From assembly GCA_012959525.1 (NCBI GenBank), contig DUDB01000079.1:2435-61825 (forward strand): a stretch of DNA of 59,391 nt, in the 5' to 3' direction. Below are positions 1 through 7,942 of the stretch, in pieces. Each line of letters starts with the position of its first letter. Position 1 is the stretch's first letter. Both the position numbers and the translations under genes were made by a program. This DNA is from Planctomycetota bacterium (GTDB taxonomy: Bacteria > Planctomycetota > UBA1135 > GCA-002686595). Below the pieces are notes generated by a model that was given only the letters and a program-made list of their open reading frames with translations, was not told the origin of the DNA and ran no database searches.

Positions 1-84
1 ATTGCCAATGCCGACTCCGCCCCCGGTGCGGATGCGAAAACCGCAATGATGATGGGACATCGAGCCGTCAGCGAACTGGGGTAG
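1..84 (+). CDS. 3' end of an unidentified protein (partial)
   Basis: Frame 1 is open from the window edge to a TAG stop and encodes 27 residues, too few to identify. The pattern A-N-A-D-S near the edge, followed by a helix ending R-A-V-S-E-L, resembles the last FAD-contacting helix of some flavin-dependent oxidoreductases. That is a guess from a short motif. The gene is convergent with the aldo/keto reductase downstream. Confidence 0.45.
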   Translation: MANADSAPGADAKTAMMMGHRAVSELG

Positions 85-107
85 CCTCGAAGCAGGAAGA
101 GGTCCGA

Positions 108-133
108 AGCGGGGCCAGAAAGCGGGGCCAGAA
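108..133. repeat. Two tandem copies of a 13-bp repeat
   Basis: The unit AGCGGGGCCAGAA occurs twice head to tail, and a third copy begins but diverges after seven bases. It lies in the 57-bp gap between the convergent partial gene and the aldo/keto reductase. No function is evident; slippage is the simplest explanation. Confidence 0.7.
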
Positions 134-141
134 AGCGGGCG

Positions 142-1131
142 CTAGAACTCCTGCGGCGGCTCGGGCTTGTTGTCGAGGATGCCCTCGATGCTCTCCAGGA
201 TCCCGGCGTCCAATTTCTCGAGCACGTCCAGAGCCGCGAGGTTCTCGGTCAGCTGGGAGGCGCGCGAGGCACCCAGGATGACCGAGCTGACGCGTTCGTT
301 GGTCAGGCACCAGGCGATGGCGAGTTGTGCCAGGGTGCATTCCAATTCGGCGGCAATGGCGGCCAGCTCCTGCGCCTTGGCCACGCGCTCCTGGCCCTCG
401 GCGGACTCGAGCCCGTCGCGCAGGAACTTGTACTGCTCGAGAGCCATCCGTGAGTCGTCAGGGATGCCGGCCGAGTACTTGCCCGTCAGGATGCCCGAGG
501 CCAGGGGCGACCAGATCGTGGTGCCCAATCCCGGCCCTTCGTACAGGCGCTTGTAGTCGCGCTCGACCTTGTCGCGCACGAACATGTTGTATTGGGGCTG
601 CTCCATGGTGGGCGGGGTCAGGTTGAGGGCTCGAGCGTGGCCGTGGGCCTCGGTGATCTGGTCCGCGCTCCACTCGGACGTGCCCCAGTACAGCACCTTG
701 CCCTGGGCTATCAGGTCGTGCATGGCACGCACCGTCTCTTCGATGGGGGTCTGCAGGTCCGGACGGTGGCAGTAGTACAGGTCGAGGTAGTCGACCTGCA
801 ACCGCTCGAGAGCCGCGTGGCAGGCATCGTGGACGTGCTTGCGGGAGAGCCCGCGCTGGGTCGGACCCTCGCCTCCCCAGTAGACCTTGGAGGAGACGCA
901 GTAGGTGTCCCGGCCCCAGCCCAGCTGCTTGAGGGCGCGGCCCATGATGCGCTCGGATTCCCCCGCCGCGTACACCTCGGCGTTGTCGAAGAAGTTCACC
1001 CCGGCGTCGTAGGCCATGGCCATCATCTCGGCGGCACCGCCATCGTCCACCTGATTGTCGAAGGTGACCCAGGAACCAAAGGAGAGGGCGCTGAGCTGGA
1101 GGCCGGACTTGCCGAGGCGTCTGTATTGCAT
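142..1131 (-). CDS. Aldo/keto reductase, Kv-beta/YghZ-like
   Basis: This is a 329-residue NADPH-dependent oxidoreductase of the aldo/keto reductase superfamily. The catalytic tetrad is intact: Asp49 and Tyr54 in F-F-D-N-A-E-V-Y, Lys82 in S-S-K-V-Y, and His122 in Y-Y-C-H-R-P. The sequence opens with the family's typical R-R-L-G-K-S-G-L and has the C-terminal cofactor-loop style V-S-S-V-I-L-G-A-S. The spacing and the S-K-V-Y-W-G motif are closest to the potassium-channel beta-subunit/YghZ branch (AKR6/AKR14), which reduces aldehydes and methylglyoxal. The substrate here cannot be read from sequence. It stands alone on the minus strand, 81 bp from the next minus-strand gene. Confidence 0.93.
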   Translation of the reverse strand: MQYRRLGKSGLQLSALSFGSWVTFDNQVDDGGAAEMMAMAYDAGVNFFDNAEVYAAGESERIMGRALKQLGWGRDTYCVSSKVYWGGEGPTQRGLSRKHVHDACHAALERLQVDYLDLYYCHRPDLQTPIEETVRAMHDLIAQGKVLYWGTSEWSADQITEAHGHARALNLTPPTMEQPQYNMFVRDKVERDYKRLYEGPGLGTTIWSPLASGILTGKYSAGIPDDSRMALEQYKFLRDGLESAEGQERVAKAQELAAIAAELECTLAQLAIAWCLTNERVSSVILGASRASQLTENLAALDVLEKLDAGILESIEGILDNKPEPPQEF

Positions 1132-1212
1132 GGGGGAGAGGTGGGGAGAAGAAAGAAATGAGCGGGTCAGGATAACCGGGGCGGTGATGGTCCGCTTCCT
1201 GGGCGCCGAAAC

Positions 1213-1560
1213 TCAGTGGCCCGCGCGCCGGTTGAGGGCGCGGGTCACCAGGGGTCCGACGATTCCGCCGGCTAGGAGGACCAGGACGATCAGGAGTCCC
1301 GCCCGGCCCACGCCCTTCCAACCCTTGGGGAAGGTCTCCATGAAGAGAACGATCGCTGCGCCCCCGAAGAGGACCAGGCCCAGGGCCAGCACCCAGCCCT
1401 CCCGAGCCAGGATCCGCAGGTCGCGCCGAGCCGTCTTGCCGTCCTCATCCAGGACCCAGCCGGGGGGCAGGGCCTCCCGGATTGCCCGCGGGCTCGGGGC
1501 GCGGCCCTCCCGGGAGAGGGAATCCAGATCCACCAGCTCTTCTATGGGGCGTCTCGACAT
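1213..1560 (-). CDS. Small two-helix membrane protein, function unknown
   Basis: I choose the ATG at 1560 (M-S-R-R-P-I-E-E-L), giving 115 residues. The frame extends upstream to an ATG at 1653, but that stretch is proline- and glycine-rich and reads like non-coding leader. A charged N-terminal half of about 60 residues contains L-P-P-G-W-V-L-D-E-D-G-K. It is followed by two hydrophobic segments at about residues 61-75 and 85-105, then a basic tail, so it is probably an inner-membrane protein with a cytoplasmic head. I do not recognise a family. It is divergent from the membrane protein at 1681, with 120 bp between the chosen starts. Confidence 0.6.
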   Translation of the reverse strand: MSRRPIEELVDLDSLSREGRAPSPRAIREALPPGWVLDEDGKTARRDLRILAREGWVLALGLVLFGGAAIVLFMETFPKGWKGVGRAGLLIVLVLLAGGIVGPLVTRALNRRAGH

Positions 1561-1680
1561 GGGCCAGAAGTGTGCCCCACACGGGGCTGGAGGTCCACGC
1601 AGGGGGGGGCTCTCCGTCCCGGATACACCTGGGGGCGGTGCGGGTTGCGTCACCCCCGGGGAAGACCTACCGTTTCAGCC

Positions 1681-2331
1681 ATGTATACGGAAACAGCAAG
1701 CGTCAGGGTGGAGGGTTTCGGCTTCCCCCTGGAAGACGTCCTACTGGCTCGCCCCGATTGGGCCGTGCTGGGCCTCGTTCTGGCCGTGGTCGGGGCTTTC
1801 CTGATTGCGAACGCGACGCTCTTCGAGCACCCGCGTCGCCTGGTGGCGCGCTACTTCGGGCGCAAGACAGGCCGGCTGCAGTCCGTGCGTGAGTACGTCT
1901 ACAACCGCGTTCAGACGACTCTGGGCTTCGGCTTCTTGATGGCGGGCTTCGGCTTGCAGTTGGTCGGCCACTTCCAGGCGGCGGCTCCCGGCGAAGCGCC
2001 CTTCTCCATGGCGTGGGTCGGACTGGTCGTGCTTGTCGTGGTGGGCCTGCTCTTTGGCGGCTGGTGGTGGTCCCTGATCGCCTTCCGGCGCTACGTGCGC
2101 GAGTACTTCAACCAGGCCCCGCGCGACCTGGAGAGCGAGCCCGGGACGGCACGTGAACTGGGCGAGCTCTTCGGGATCGAGCCCGGCCGGGACGACACGG
2201 TCGAGGCCTACGTCGGCAAGCTGCACCGGGAAGCCGGACTGCGTCGCCCGGGCGAGATGCCTATGGATGACAGTGAACCCGAACTGATCTTCGAGACGGT
2301 CAGCGACTCGATCGCCGACGACCCCGACTGA
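1681..2331 (+). CDS. Three-helix membrane protein, function unknown
   Basis: The ATG at 1681 (M-Y-T-E-T-A-S-V) gives 216 residues; an upstream in-frame start at 1570 would add only unlikely leader sequence. Three hydrophobic segments are visible: L-A-R-P-D-W-A-V-L-G-L-V-L followed by more hydrophobic residues (about 21-45), a second near 80-100 and a third near 115-140. The last ends in basic residues and is followed by an acidic cytoplasmic-looking tail of about 75 residues. No catalytic motif or known family is apparent. It is convergent with the beta-helix lipoprotein gene, 31 bp away. Confidence 0.65.
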   Translation: MYTETASVRVEGFGFPLEDVLLARPDWAVLGLVLAVVGAFLIANATLFEHPRRLVARYFGRKTGRLQSVREYVYNRVQTTLGFGFLMAGFGLQLVGHFQAAAPGEAPFSMAWVGLVVLVVVGLLFGGWWWSLIAFRRYVREYFNQAPRDLESEPGTARELGELFGIEPGRDDTVEAYVGKLHREAGLRRPGEMPMDDSEPELIFETVSDSIADDPD

Positions 2332-2362
2332 TCATCGTGCACGTCGAGCTGGGCCGAGTGGG

Positions 2363-4657
2363 CTAGCGCACCGGCAGAGCCAGCGGGGCAGTCAGAGAAT
2401 CGCCGATGACGGACTGCAGTCGGTGGTGAACCTCGAGGATCATCCCCGGCTTCCAACCGCCGCTGGGGGCAGGTACGCGTACTTCGCCCAGGCTCACATA
2501 GGGGAAGACCGGGACCTCCGCGCCTCCCATTCCCTGGGTGACCCGCAGGGCTCCGGCTGCCACGTTGATAGCGGGTAGGCCGCCGTTGAACAGCAGGGCG
2601 AGCTCCTGGCTGGTCCCCAGATTGGCGAGAACTGCGGGGCGCGTCTCGGAAACGTAGAACAGTCGGCCCGACGTCAGATCCTCGGCACCTGGTATGCCGC
2701 CCATTGGAGGCCCGAACGGGCCGCAGTCCTCGGCGGGGAAACCCGGGAAGGACATGCCTGCACCGAAGAGGAGGGAGGCCGGGCTGGGCAGGTAGTCCTC
2801 GACAACGTCTGTGCTGCCTTCGAAGGCACTGAGTCTGTTGGGGACGGGGAGGGCAGCTGGTTTGGGGGCGAGAGTTACCTCATTCACTCCCACGGAGTTG
2901 GCCTGGTAGAAGGTCCCATCGTCTGCGACCTCGCAGGTCGTCCCGATACCGAAGTCCGGTAGGGCTGACGTGTTGAGCGTCGCTCCCGACATGGACGTGA
3001 TCTTCAGATACTGGGTGGGTGCATTCATGAACGGCAACGTGGAGCCGTCCATGTTCAAGCTGAAGTGGGCCTGCATTCCCTGCCAGGGTGCGGATTGAAG
3101 GTGGGCGGCCGAAGAGGCCGCGGCACCCCTGACGAGCGTCTGCCTGACGCCGCCCTGGCTGTTGCCCGCCACGATGCAGTGGCTGAGGAACAGGGCGAAG
3201 TTGCCCCGGCTCGCCTGGGCTCCATAACCCACGTTACCCACCATGGCGCTGGCAGAAGCCGTGACCATTCCGGAGTGGGACTCGGAGGTGATGTTCAACC
3301 CATCGCCTTGGTTGTTCGAGAGCAGGCAGCGGTGGACGAGTGTGGAGGAGAGTGAGTCGACGTCGAATTGCAGGCCCGACCCGCGGTTGGCCGCCGCGTA
3401 GCAGCCGCGCACGATCACATCCACCTTCCAGGTGGGCTGAGTCTCGAAGTCGATGTCCACAAAAAAGCCCGAGAGGTCGTTCCCAACAAAGTCGCAGTCC
3501 TCGATCAGGATGTCGAAGGACCCTCCCGTACCCGTGGGCGCCACCGGAGCGGCGAGGGTCAGGTCGACCCCCTCGGCCCCATTGTCGCGGAATGTGCAAT
3601 CCACGAGAGAGATGTCGATGATCTCGAATGCGGGTGCGATCAGCGGACCGGTGTCGAACCCCTCGTTCTTGTTGCCGGTGAAATCGCTACCAAAGACCTC
3701 CACGTTGAATACACCGATGATGGACAGTCCCTCCACGCGGCTGAGATTGATCTCACAGTCGACGACCTTGATCGTGGCCGGCGTGGCGTCTTCGGAGGAG
3801 CGCATTTTCACTCCTCGGCCACACTCATTCATCACGATCCCCCTGAGCTCCACGGGGCACGTATCGATGTGGACGCCGTTCTCCACGCCGCTTGCTCCCT
3901 CGATGGTCAAGCTGTCCACGACGATGGGGGTCATGGGGGCAACACCCTGAACGCAGCTCAGGACATCAGCGTTGGCCAGGCCCATGAATCGAGTCTCCTG
4001 ACCCGGTGCGTTGCGTGCACTCAGGTTGAAGCTGGGCTCGAAGCCCCCAAAGAGATCCACCCCCTCGAAAGGGGTGAGGGAGACGTCGGGATAGTCGCCC
4101 TCAGCCAGCCAGACGTTTCCTCCTCCGTAGGCCAGGGCGGTCAGCATCGCCAGGAAAGGGTCGGCGAAGGCCGTGGCTGGCGTTTCGCCATCCTGATCGT
4201 TGGCCGCGGCTGGAGTGTTCACGTTGGCATAGATCACCTTGTCCGGCTTCATCCGGAGGGTGGGTCCAACGGGGAGGTATACCCCCGGCGAACTCTCTAC
4301 ACCGAGTCCAACGTGGTAGAGCTGGTTCTCGGTCAGACCGGTCACCAGGTGTTGCCCCACGGTGACGGTGACCGGTAGCGGCGCCTGGCTGAATAGCGTT
4401 GCCAGGTCGGTTCCAATGAACAAGGCAGCATTGGGCGGGGTCGTGCCGAGCTGATCCGCCTTCCAGCTGATGAGGGCTGAATCCTGTGATGGCGCTAACG
4501 CGGTCAAACCCAGAGATGGGTGCGATCCGCTACCTCCGAACGCTCCGGTCACCCCATCGCTACCACCACCTCCACCACCTCCACCCGGAGGTGCGGAAAC
4601 GGTGCAAGCAGAAACGGCAAGAAGGCCGAGAGCGAGGAGGCGGGAAGCCACACCCAT
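2363..4657 (-). CDS. Secreted lipoprotein with right-handed beta-helix domain
   Basis: A 764-residue protein with a lipoprotein signal peptide: the lipobox L-A-V-S-A-C ends at Cys18, followed by a glycine-rich linker. Residues about 50-135 look like a fibronectin type III-type domain. Residues about 140-500 show the short repeated turns of a pectin-lyase-like parallel beta-helix, with repeated I-x-x-C-x-F/I-x-x-N-x-x-x-G motifs such as D-C-D-F-V-G-N-D-L-S-G. The C-terminal 250 residues are beta-rich and unassigned. Such proteins usually bind or cleave polysaccharide, but no lyase residues can be assigned, so a structural or adhesive role is equally likely. Its start codon lies 1 bp after the stop of the 521-residue protein gene, implying one transcript from the sigma-54-like promoter near 6280. 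Confidence 0.8.
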   Translation of the reverse strand: MGVASRLLALGLLAVSACTVSAPPGGGGGGGGSDGVTGAFGGSGSHPSLGLTALAPSQDSALISWKADQLGTTPPNAALFIGTDLATLFSQAPLPVTVTVGQHLVTGLTENQLYHVGLGVESSPGVYLPVGPTLRMKPDKVIYANVNTPAAANDQDGETPATAFADPFLAMLTALAYGGGNVWLAEGDYPDVSLTPFEGVDLFGGFEPSFNLSARNAPGQETRFMGLANADVLSCVQGVAPMTPIVVDSLTIEGASGVENGVHIDTCPVELRGIVMNECGRGVKMRSSEDATPATIKVVDCEINLSRVEGLSIIGVFNVEVFGSDFTGNKNEGFDTGPLIAPAFEIIDISLVDCTFRDNGAEGVDLTLAAPVAPTGTGGSFDILIEDCDFVGNDLSGFFVDIDFETQPTWKVDVIVRGCYAAANRGSGLQFDVDSLSSTLVHRCLLSNNQGDGLNITSESHSGMVTASASAMVGNVGYGAQASRGNFALFLSHCIVAGNSQGGVRQTLVRGAAASSAAHLQSAPWQGMQAHFSLNMDGSTLPFMNAPTQYLKITSMSGATLNTSALPDFGIGTTCEVADDGTFYQANSVGVNEVTLAPKPAALPVPNRLSAFEGSTDVVEDYLPSPASLLFGAGMSFPGFPAEDCGPFGPPMGGIPGAEDLTSGRLFYVSETRPAVLANLGTSQELALLFNGGLPAINVAAGALRVTQGMGGAEVPVFPYVSLGEVRVPAPSGGWKPGMILEVHHRLQSVIGDSLTAPLALPVR

Positions 4658-4658
4658 A

Positions 4659-6224
4659 TCAGTTACATGCGACTCCGATCATGGGGCGGGTCAATGCCGT
4701 GCCTCCATTGGCTTGCGGGTCCCGGACAAGGCCCCGGGCCACGATGGTCATGCCTGCAAGGGCAGGGTCATTGGGCAGCTCGACGACCATGCCGCCTTCA
4801 CCGGCACCCGCAACCCCCGAGGCCCCCCCCAAGGCGAAGGGTGAAATCGTGGTGAGCATGCGATGTATCCCGCCGGCTAAGAAGCGGGATCCACCAAAGA
4901 GCGAACCACCCAGGTCATAGCGGACACCCAAGACGATAAGGGCCACGGCGCCACCGCGAGCATTCTTGATCTTCAGGCCCAGGCCGGGGTTGCCCGTTCG
5001 CAGGCATCCGCCGGTGGCGATCAGCTTGGGAAGCAGACCGCCGGTTCCGCGGATGCCTGAGCCCGTTGTGGTGAGACATTCGCAATCAGCGAGATAGGCA
5101 TTCTGGACTGTGTCTCCCGTGACGCTGACGTTGAAGTAGCGATCCGAGCTGTAGGGAATCGAGTACATCGGAGTGAAGATGAAATCCAGGGCTCCCTTCG
5201 GGACGACCACGGCGTAGTTGCCGGCGCTATCGGTGTTGTCGTCGGTGACGGGAACGGACAAGCCCGTAAGGCTGTCACGAACATCCAGGTCCACTCCAAA
5301 GAGGCCGCCTCCACCGGGGCCACCCTGTTCGACCTTTCCTGACAGAACGACTCCATCCTCCAGCTTGATGATGCCCAGGCTGGTATCGCTCGTTACGGTG
5401 AGCAGCGGAATGCGCTCGGTGACCAGGCAGTCCCCAAACTGAGGCCCGATTTCGATGTCATAAGTGCCTGCGGGCACCACGAAGTCGACGAACCCGTTGT
5501 TGTCCGTATTGTCGCTGGGCGTATAGAGCTTGTCGCCCGTGAGGCTGTCGTGGGTATCCAGGTCCGCGCCCTGGACGGCATCGAGATTGGTGTCACGGAT
5601 CACGGCCGTGATGTTGAATCCGGGCGGAAGGGCGAAGGTGCCCATGTTCTTGTCCGCAAAAGCCATCTTGTCGAGCTTGAGCGGGGCCAGAACCTGGACG
5701 TTGGCATTGCTGGGATCAAAGCGCAGCTCAAAGCTGCCAATCGGACCTGTGACGGTGAAGTTGCCCGACGCGTCCGTTCTGTCCCCGGGGATATAGGCGG
5801 GCAATCCGTTGCGATCCAGAATGTCAATGTCGACGTTGTCTACCGCTGCGCCGAACTGGTTGGTCACGTGTCCGGATAGAACCACGCCGTCTCCCATGCT
5901 CACGTCGCCCATGTTCGTCGTTCCCGAAACGACGACGTTGTACACAGCTACGGTCACGTAGGTCTGTCCGGGGGGCGGAGGGGGGTTGAAGATGATCGTG
6001 AAGGTGCCCGGATCGATGGTCACCGAAAACGAACCGGTCGGGCCTGTACCATCATTGGAGAGGAGGACCTCATCGCCGGAGCTGTCGATTGCGTCGAGGT
6101 TGGCATCCGCGATGCCGGCTCCATTCCGATCCACCAGTCGGCCACTGAGGGTGTCGGCTTGTGTGCCTTCGACCAGGACGGGGAGCAGGAAGGTGAGGAG
6201 GAGCCCGATTGCTGGGGATTTCAT
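4659..6224 (-). CDS. Secreted protein with four carboxypeptidase-regulatory-like repeats
   Basis: A 521-residue exported protein with a signal peptide ending near residue 23. Four domains of 75-95 residues follow. Each opens with L-S-G-x-V or similar, carries V/A-D-L/I-D, and ends with a G-x-Y/F-x-V strand; this is the pattern of carboxypeptidase-D regulatory-like or SdrB/Cna-B-like folds. The last 130 residues form a different module. It has a C-L-R-T-G-N-P-G-L-G opening, an L-P-N-D-P-A-L-A-G-M motif and a final strand ending in cysteine, and I associate it with many planctomycete secreted proteins. It probably acts outside the cell as a surface or matrix protein. It is the first gene of a two-gene unit and is divergent from the glycan operon. 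Confidence 0.78.
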   Translation of the reverse strand: MKSPAIGLLLTFLLPVLVEGTQADTLSGRLVDRNGAGIADANLDAIDSSGDEVLLSNDGTGPTGSFSVTIDPGTFTIIFNPPPPPGQTYVTVAVYNVVVSGTTNMGDVSMGDGVVLSGHVTNQFGAAVDNVDIDILDRNGLPAYIPGDRTDASGNFTVTGPIGSFELRFDPSNANVQVLAPLKLDKMAFADKNMGTFALPPGFNITAVIRDTNLDAVQGADLDTHDSLTGDKLYTPSDNTDNNGFVDFVVPAGTYDIEIGPQFGDCLVTERIPLLTVTSDTSLGIIKLEDGVVLSGKVEQGGPGGGGLFGVDLDVRDSLTGLSVPVTDDNTDSAGNYAVVVPKGALDFIFTPMYSIPYSSDRYFNVSVTGDTVQNAYLADCECLTTTGSGIRGTGGLLPKLIATGGCLRTGNPGLGLKIKNARGGAVALIVLGVRYDLGGSLFGGSRFLAGGIHRMLTTISPFALGGASGVAGAGEGGMVVELPNDPALAGMTIVARGLVRDPQANGGTALTRPMIGVACN

Positions 6225-6278
6225 GGTTCTGGCTGGATGTGGGGACGTAGCTCGGCGGTCGTACTTGAGGGTGAACGA

Positions 6279-6294
6279 GGCAATAACGTTGCCA
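6279..6294 (-). promoter_or_regulatory. Candidate sigma-54 (-24/-12) promoter for the secreted-protein pair
   Basis: Read on the minus strand, 6294 to 6279 is TGGCAACGTTATTGCC. This has the invariant GG and GC separated by exactly ten bases and the TTGC of the -12 element; it departs from the TGGCACG-N4-TTGC consensus mainly at C-A-C. Transcription would start near 6268, about 44 bp upstream of the ATG at 6224. The call rests on a motif match only, but its pairing with a second, better match on the other strand of the same gap raises my confidence. Confidence 0.5.
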
Positions 6295-6337
6295 CCCCGG
6301 ACAATAAATCTACTTCAATCTGAGGGGACGGGAGCAG

Positions 6338-6353
6338 GGGCCCCTAGGGGCCC
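6338..6353. repeat. 16-bp perfect palindrome between the divergent promoters
   Basis: GGGCCCCTAGGGGCCC reads identically on both strands and is followed on the plus strand, after three bases, by six T. It could fold as a GC-rich hairpin plus T-run and act as a terminator for plus-strand read-through, although no plus-strand gene precedes it. It could equally be a protein-binding site. It lies about 45-60 bp upstream of the minus-strand -24 element. Confidence 0.4.
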
Positions 6354-6442
6354 ACCTTTTTTAGAGCAAAACCTCCTTTCCGTGCATCAAATCCGATCTT
6401 CCCGGGAACCCGTTGTGGCGAAACAGGTTGATTTTACCGATC

Positions 6443-6479
6443 CTGACGGTTCATATTGCCGACAATCGAACCCTGTCAG
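6443..6479. promoter_or_regulatory. Interrupted inverted repeat, candidate activator-binding site
   Basis: The half-sites CTGACGGTTC (6443-6452) and GAACCCTGTCAG (6468-6479) are inverted copies with a two-base insertion in one arm, centred near 6461. That centre lies about 120 bp upstream of the plus-strand -24 element and about 170 bp from the minus-strand one. This is the usual range for enhancer sites of NtrC-family activators, and the operon downstream ends with one. The binding assignment is inference. Confidence 0.4.
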
Positions 6480-6578
6480 AGTGTCTCCTGCGGGGCTTCA
6501 CTAGAATCTGTTCGTGCTCAACCCCCAGGGGCCTTCCCGTGCCTCCACTGCAAGGCGTTTGCGGAATCCTGAAGAGTT

Positions 6579-6594
6579 AGGCACGGCACTTGCC
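6579..6594 (+). promoter_or_regulatory. Candidate sigma-54 (-24/-12) promoter of the glycan operon
   Basis: The sequence is AGGCACGGCACTTGCC. It matches the sigma-54 consensus (T)GGCACG-N4-TTGC(A/T) at every core position, with GG at 6580-6581 and GC at 6592-6593 separated by ten bases. The predicted start of transcription is near 6605, leaving a leader of about 115 bases before the ATG at 6719. An operon that carries its own sigma-54-dependent activator (18365-19744) makes this promoter type expected. Confidence 0.62.
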
Positions 6595-6718
6595 ATGATT
6601 CCGATCCGATCCGCCCCCTCAATTTGGCCGAGTCCTCCACCGAGTCGTTCCTCCCCATCCACGCGCACCCCTACGCAGCATCCAGTCGCGGGGTTGATGT
6701 GCACCGTGCCCCATCCCG

Positions 6719-7942
6719 ATGATCGCCTACCTGCTCAAGAAGTTCCCCCGTCTCTCGGAGACGTTCGTGCTGAACGAAATCCTCCGGCAGGAGGGTCTGG
6801 GTGAGGATATACACATTTTCTCAAGGCGCGAGGTCGATGACGAGCCGCGTCACCCCCAGTTTTCGCAGCTCAAGGCCGAGGTCGAGCAGGTGCCTTCTGC
6901 TTCGGGCTCAGATCCCTGGCGGGAGCTGTTCCTGAATGAGGATCTGAATGGTGTGTCTCTCGATCACTTCGCAAGCGTTGTCCGTGACGTACTGCAGTAC
7001 GACCATCCTCGCTTGCACAAGCTGATCACCGAAGCGCTCTACGTGCGCCGGCGATGCAGCGAACTCGGGATTGAGCACATCCACGTGCACTTCGCGACCG
7101 ATTCCTCCTACGTGGCGATGCTCGTCCGTGAACTCGGAGGCCCGACCTACAGTATTACCGCCCACGCGAAGGACATCTATCGCTCAGCCGTACATGCGGG
7201 CCTCCTCTCCCGGATGATCGAGAGCTCGGCGTTCACGGTGACGGTCTGTGATGCGAACGTCGTCCACCTCGACAACATCCTTACGGAGCCGGCGGCCAAG
7301 AACGTGCGTCGTCTGTACAACGGCATCGACTTGGAGCTCTTCGAATGGGCCGACTCGGGCCGGGACGAAGAGCACGTGATCGGTGTGGGGCGCCTCGTGC
7401 CCAAGAAGGGTTTCGACGTGCTCTTGCGGGCTCTGGCCTTGATGCGTGATCAGGGGCGCAAGGTCAAGACGACGATCGTCGGGACGGGGACCGAGACGGA
7501 GGCCCTCGAAGCCCTGATCGCCGAGTTGGACCTGGGAGATCAGGTCACCCTGACCGGAGCACAGAACCAGGCCTTCGTGCAGGAGCTGATGGCTCGTGCG
7601 ACAGTTCACTGTCTGCCCTGCGTCGTGGCTACCGATGGCAACAAGGACGCTCTTCCCACGGTCCTGCTGGAGTCGATCAGTGGCGGTTTACCGTGCATCT
7701 CCACGACGGTGTCGGGTATCCCTGAGATCCTCGATCAGGGCGAGGCCGGAATCATCGTGGAGCAAGGAGATGTCCAGGGGACGGCGGATGCCCTCGTGCG
7801 CCTGCTCGACGACCCTGACCTGCGCACACGGCTGGCCAAGCGCGGACGGGAGCACGCCGAGGAGTGTTTTGACGCACAGAAACAGGCCGTGAAGTTGCAG
7901 GGCTGGTTCAAAGAGGTCTGCGCTGGAGGTGTGGGCGCGTGA
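6719..7942 (+). CDS. Glycosyltransferase family 4 (WcaL-like)
   Basis: A 407-residue GT-B fold retaining glycosyltransferase. The N-terminal half begins M-I-A-Y-L-L-K-K-F-P-R-L-S-E-T-F, typical of colanic-acid-type WcaL enzymes, and includes the H-V-H-F-A and S-I-T-A-H-A-K-D-I-Y motifs (about residues 122-153). The C-terminal half has the sugar-nucleotide domain: G-V-G-R-L-V-P-K-K-G-F (223-232) and the E-x7-E-type region L-L-E-S-I-S-G-G-L-P (316-325) with Glu318. It transfers a sugar from a nucleotide donor onto a lipid-linked or growing glycan at the cytoplasmic face of the membrane. It is the first gene of the nine-gene operon, and the next gene starts inside its stop codon (GTGA), so the two are translationally coupled. 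Confidence 0.92.
   Translation: MIAYLLKKFPRLSETFVLNEILRQEGLGEDIHIFSRREVDDEPRHPQFSQLKAEVEQVPSASGSDPWRELFLNEDLNGVSLDHFASVVRDVLQYDHPRLHKLITEALYVRRRCSELGIEHIHVHFATDSSYVAMLVRELGGPTYSITAHAKDIYRSAVHAGLLSRMIESSAFTVTVCDANVVHLDNILTEPAAKNVRRLYNGIDLELFEWADSGRDEEHVIGVGRLVPKKGFDVLLRALALMRDQGRKVKTTIVGTGTETEALEALIAELDLGDQVTLTGAQNQAFVQELMARATVHCLPCVVATDGNKDALPTVLLESISGGLPCISTTVSGIPEILDQGEAGIIVEQGDVQGTADALVRLLDDPDLRTRLAKRGREHAEECFDAQKQAVKLQGWFKEVCAGGVGA

Noticed and set aside
458..1321. Minus-strand open frame (287 residues) in another frame of the aldo/keto reductase
   Set aside because: The aldo/keto reductase in the correct frame has all catalytic residues; this frame is Pro/Arg-rich and overlaps it.
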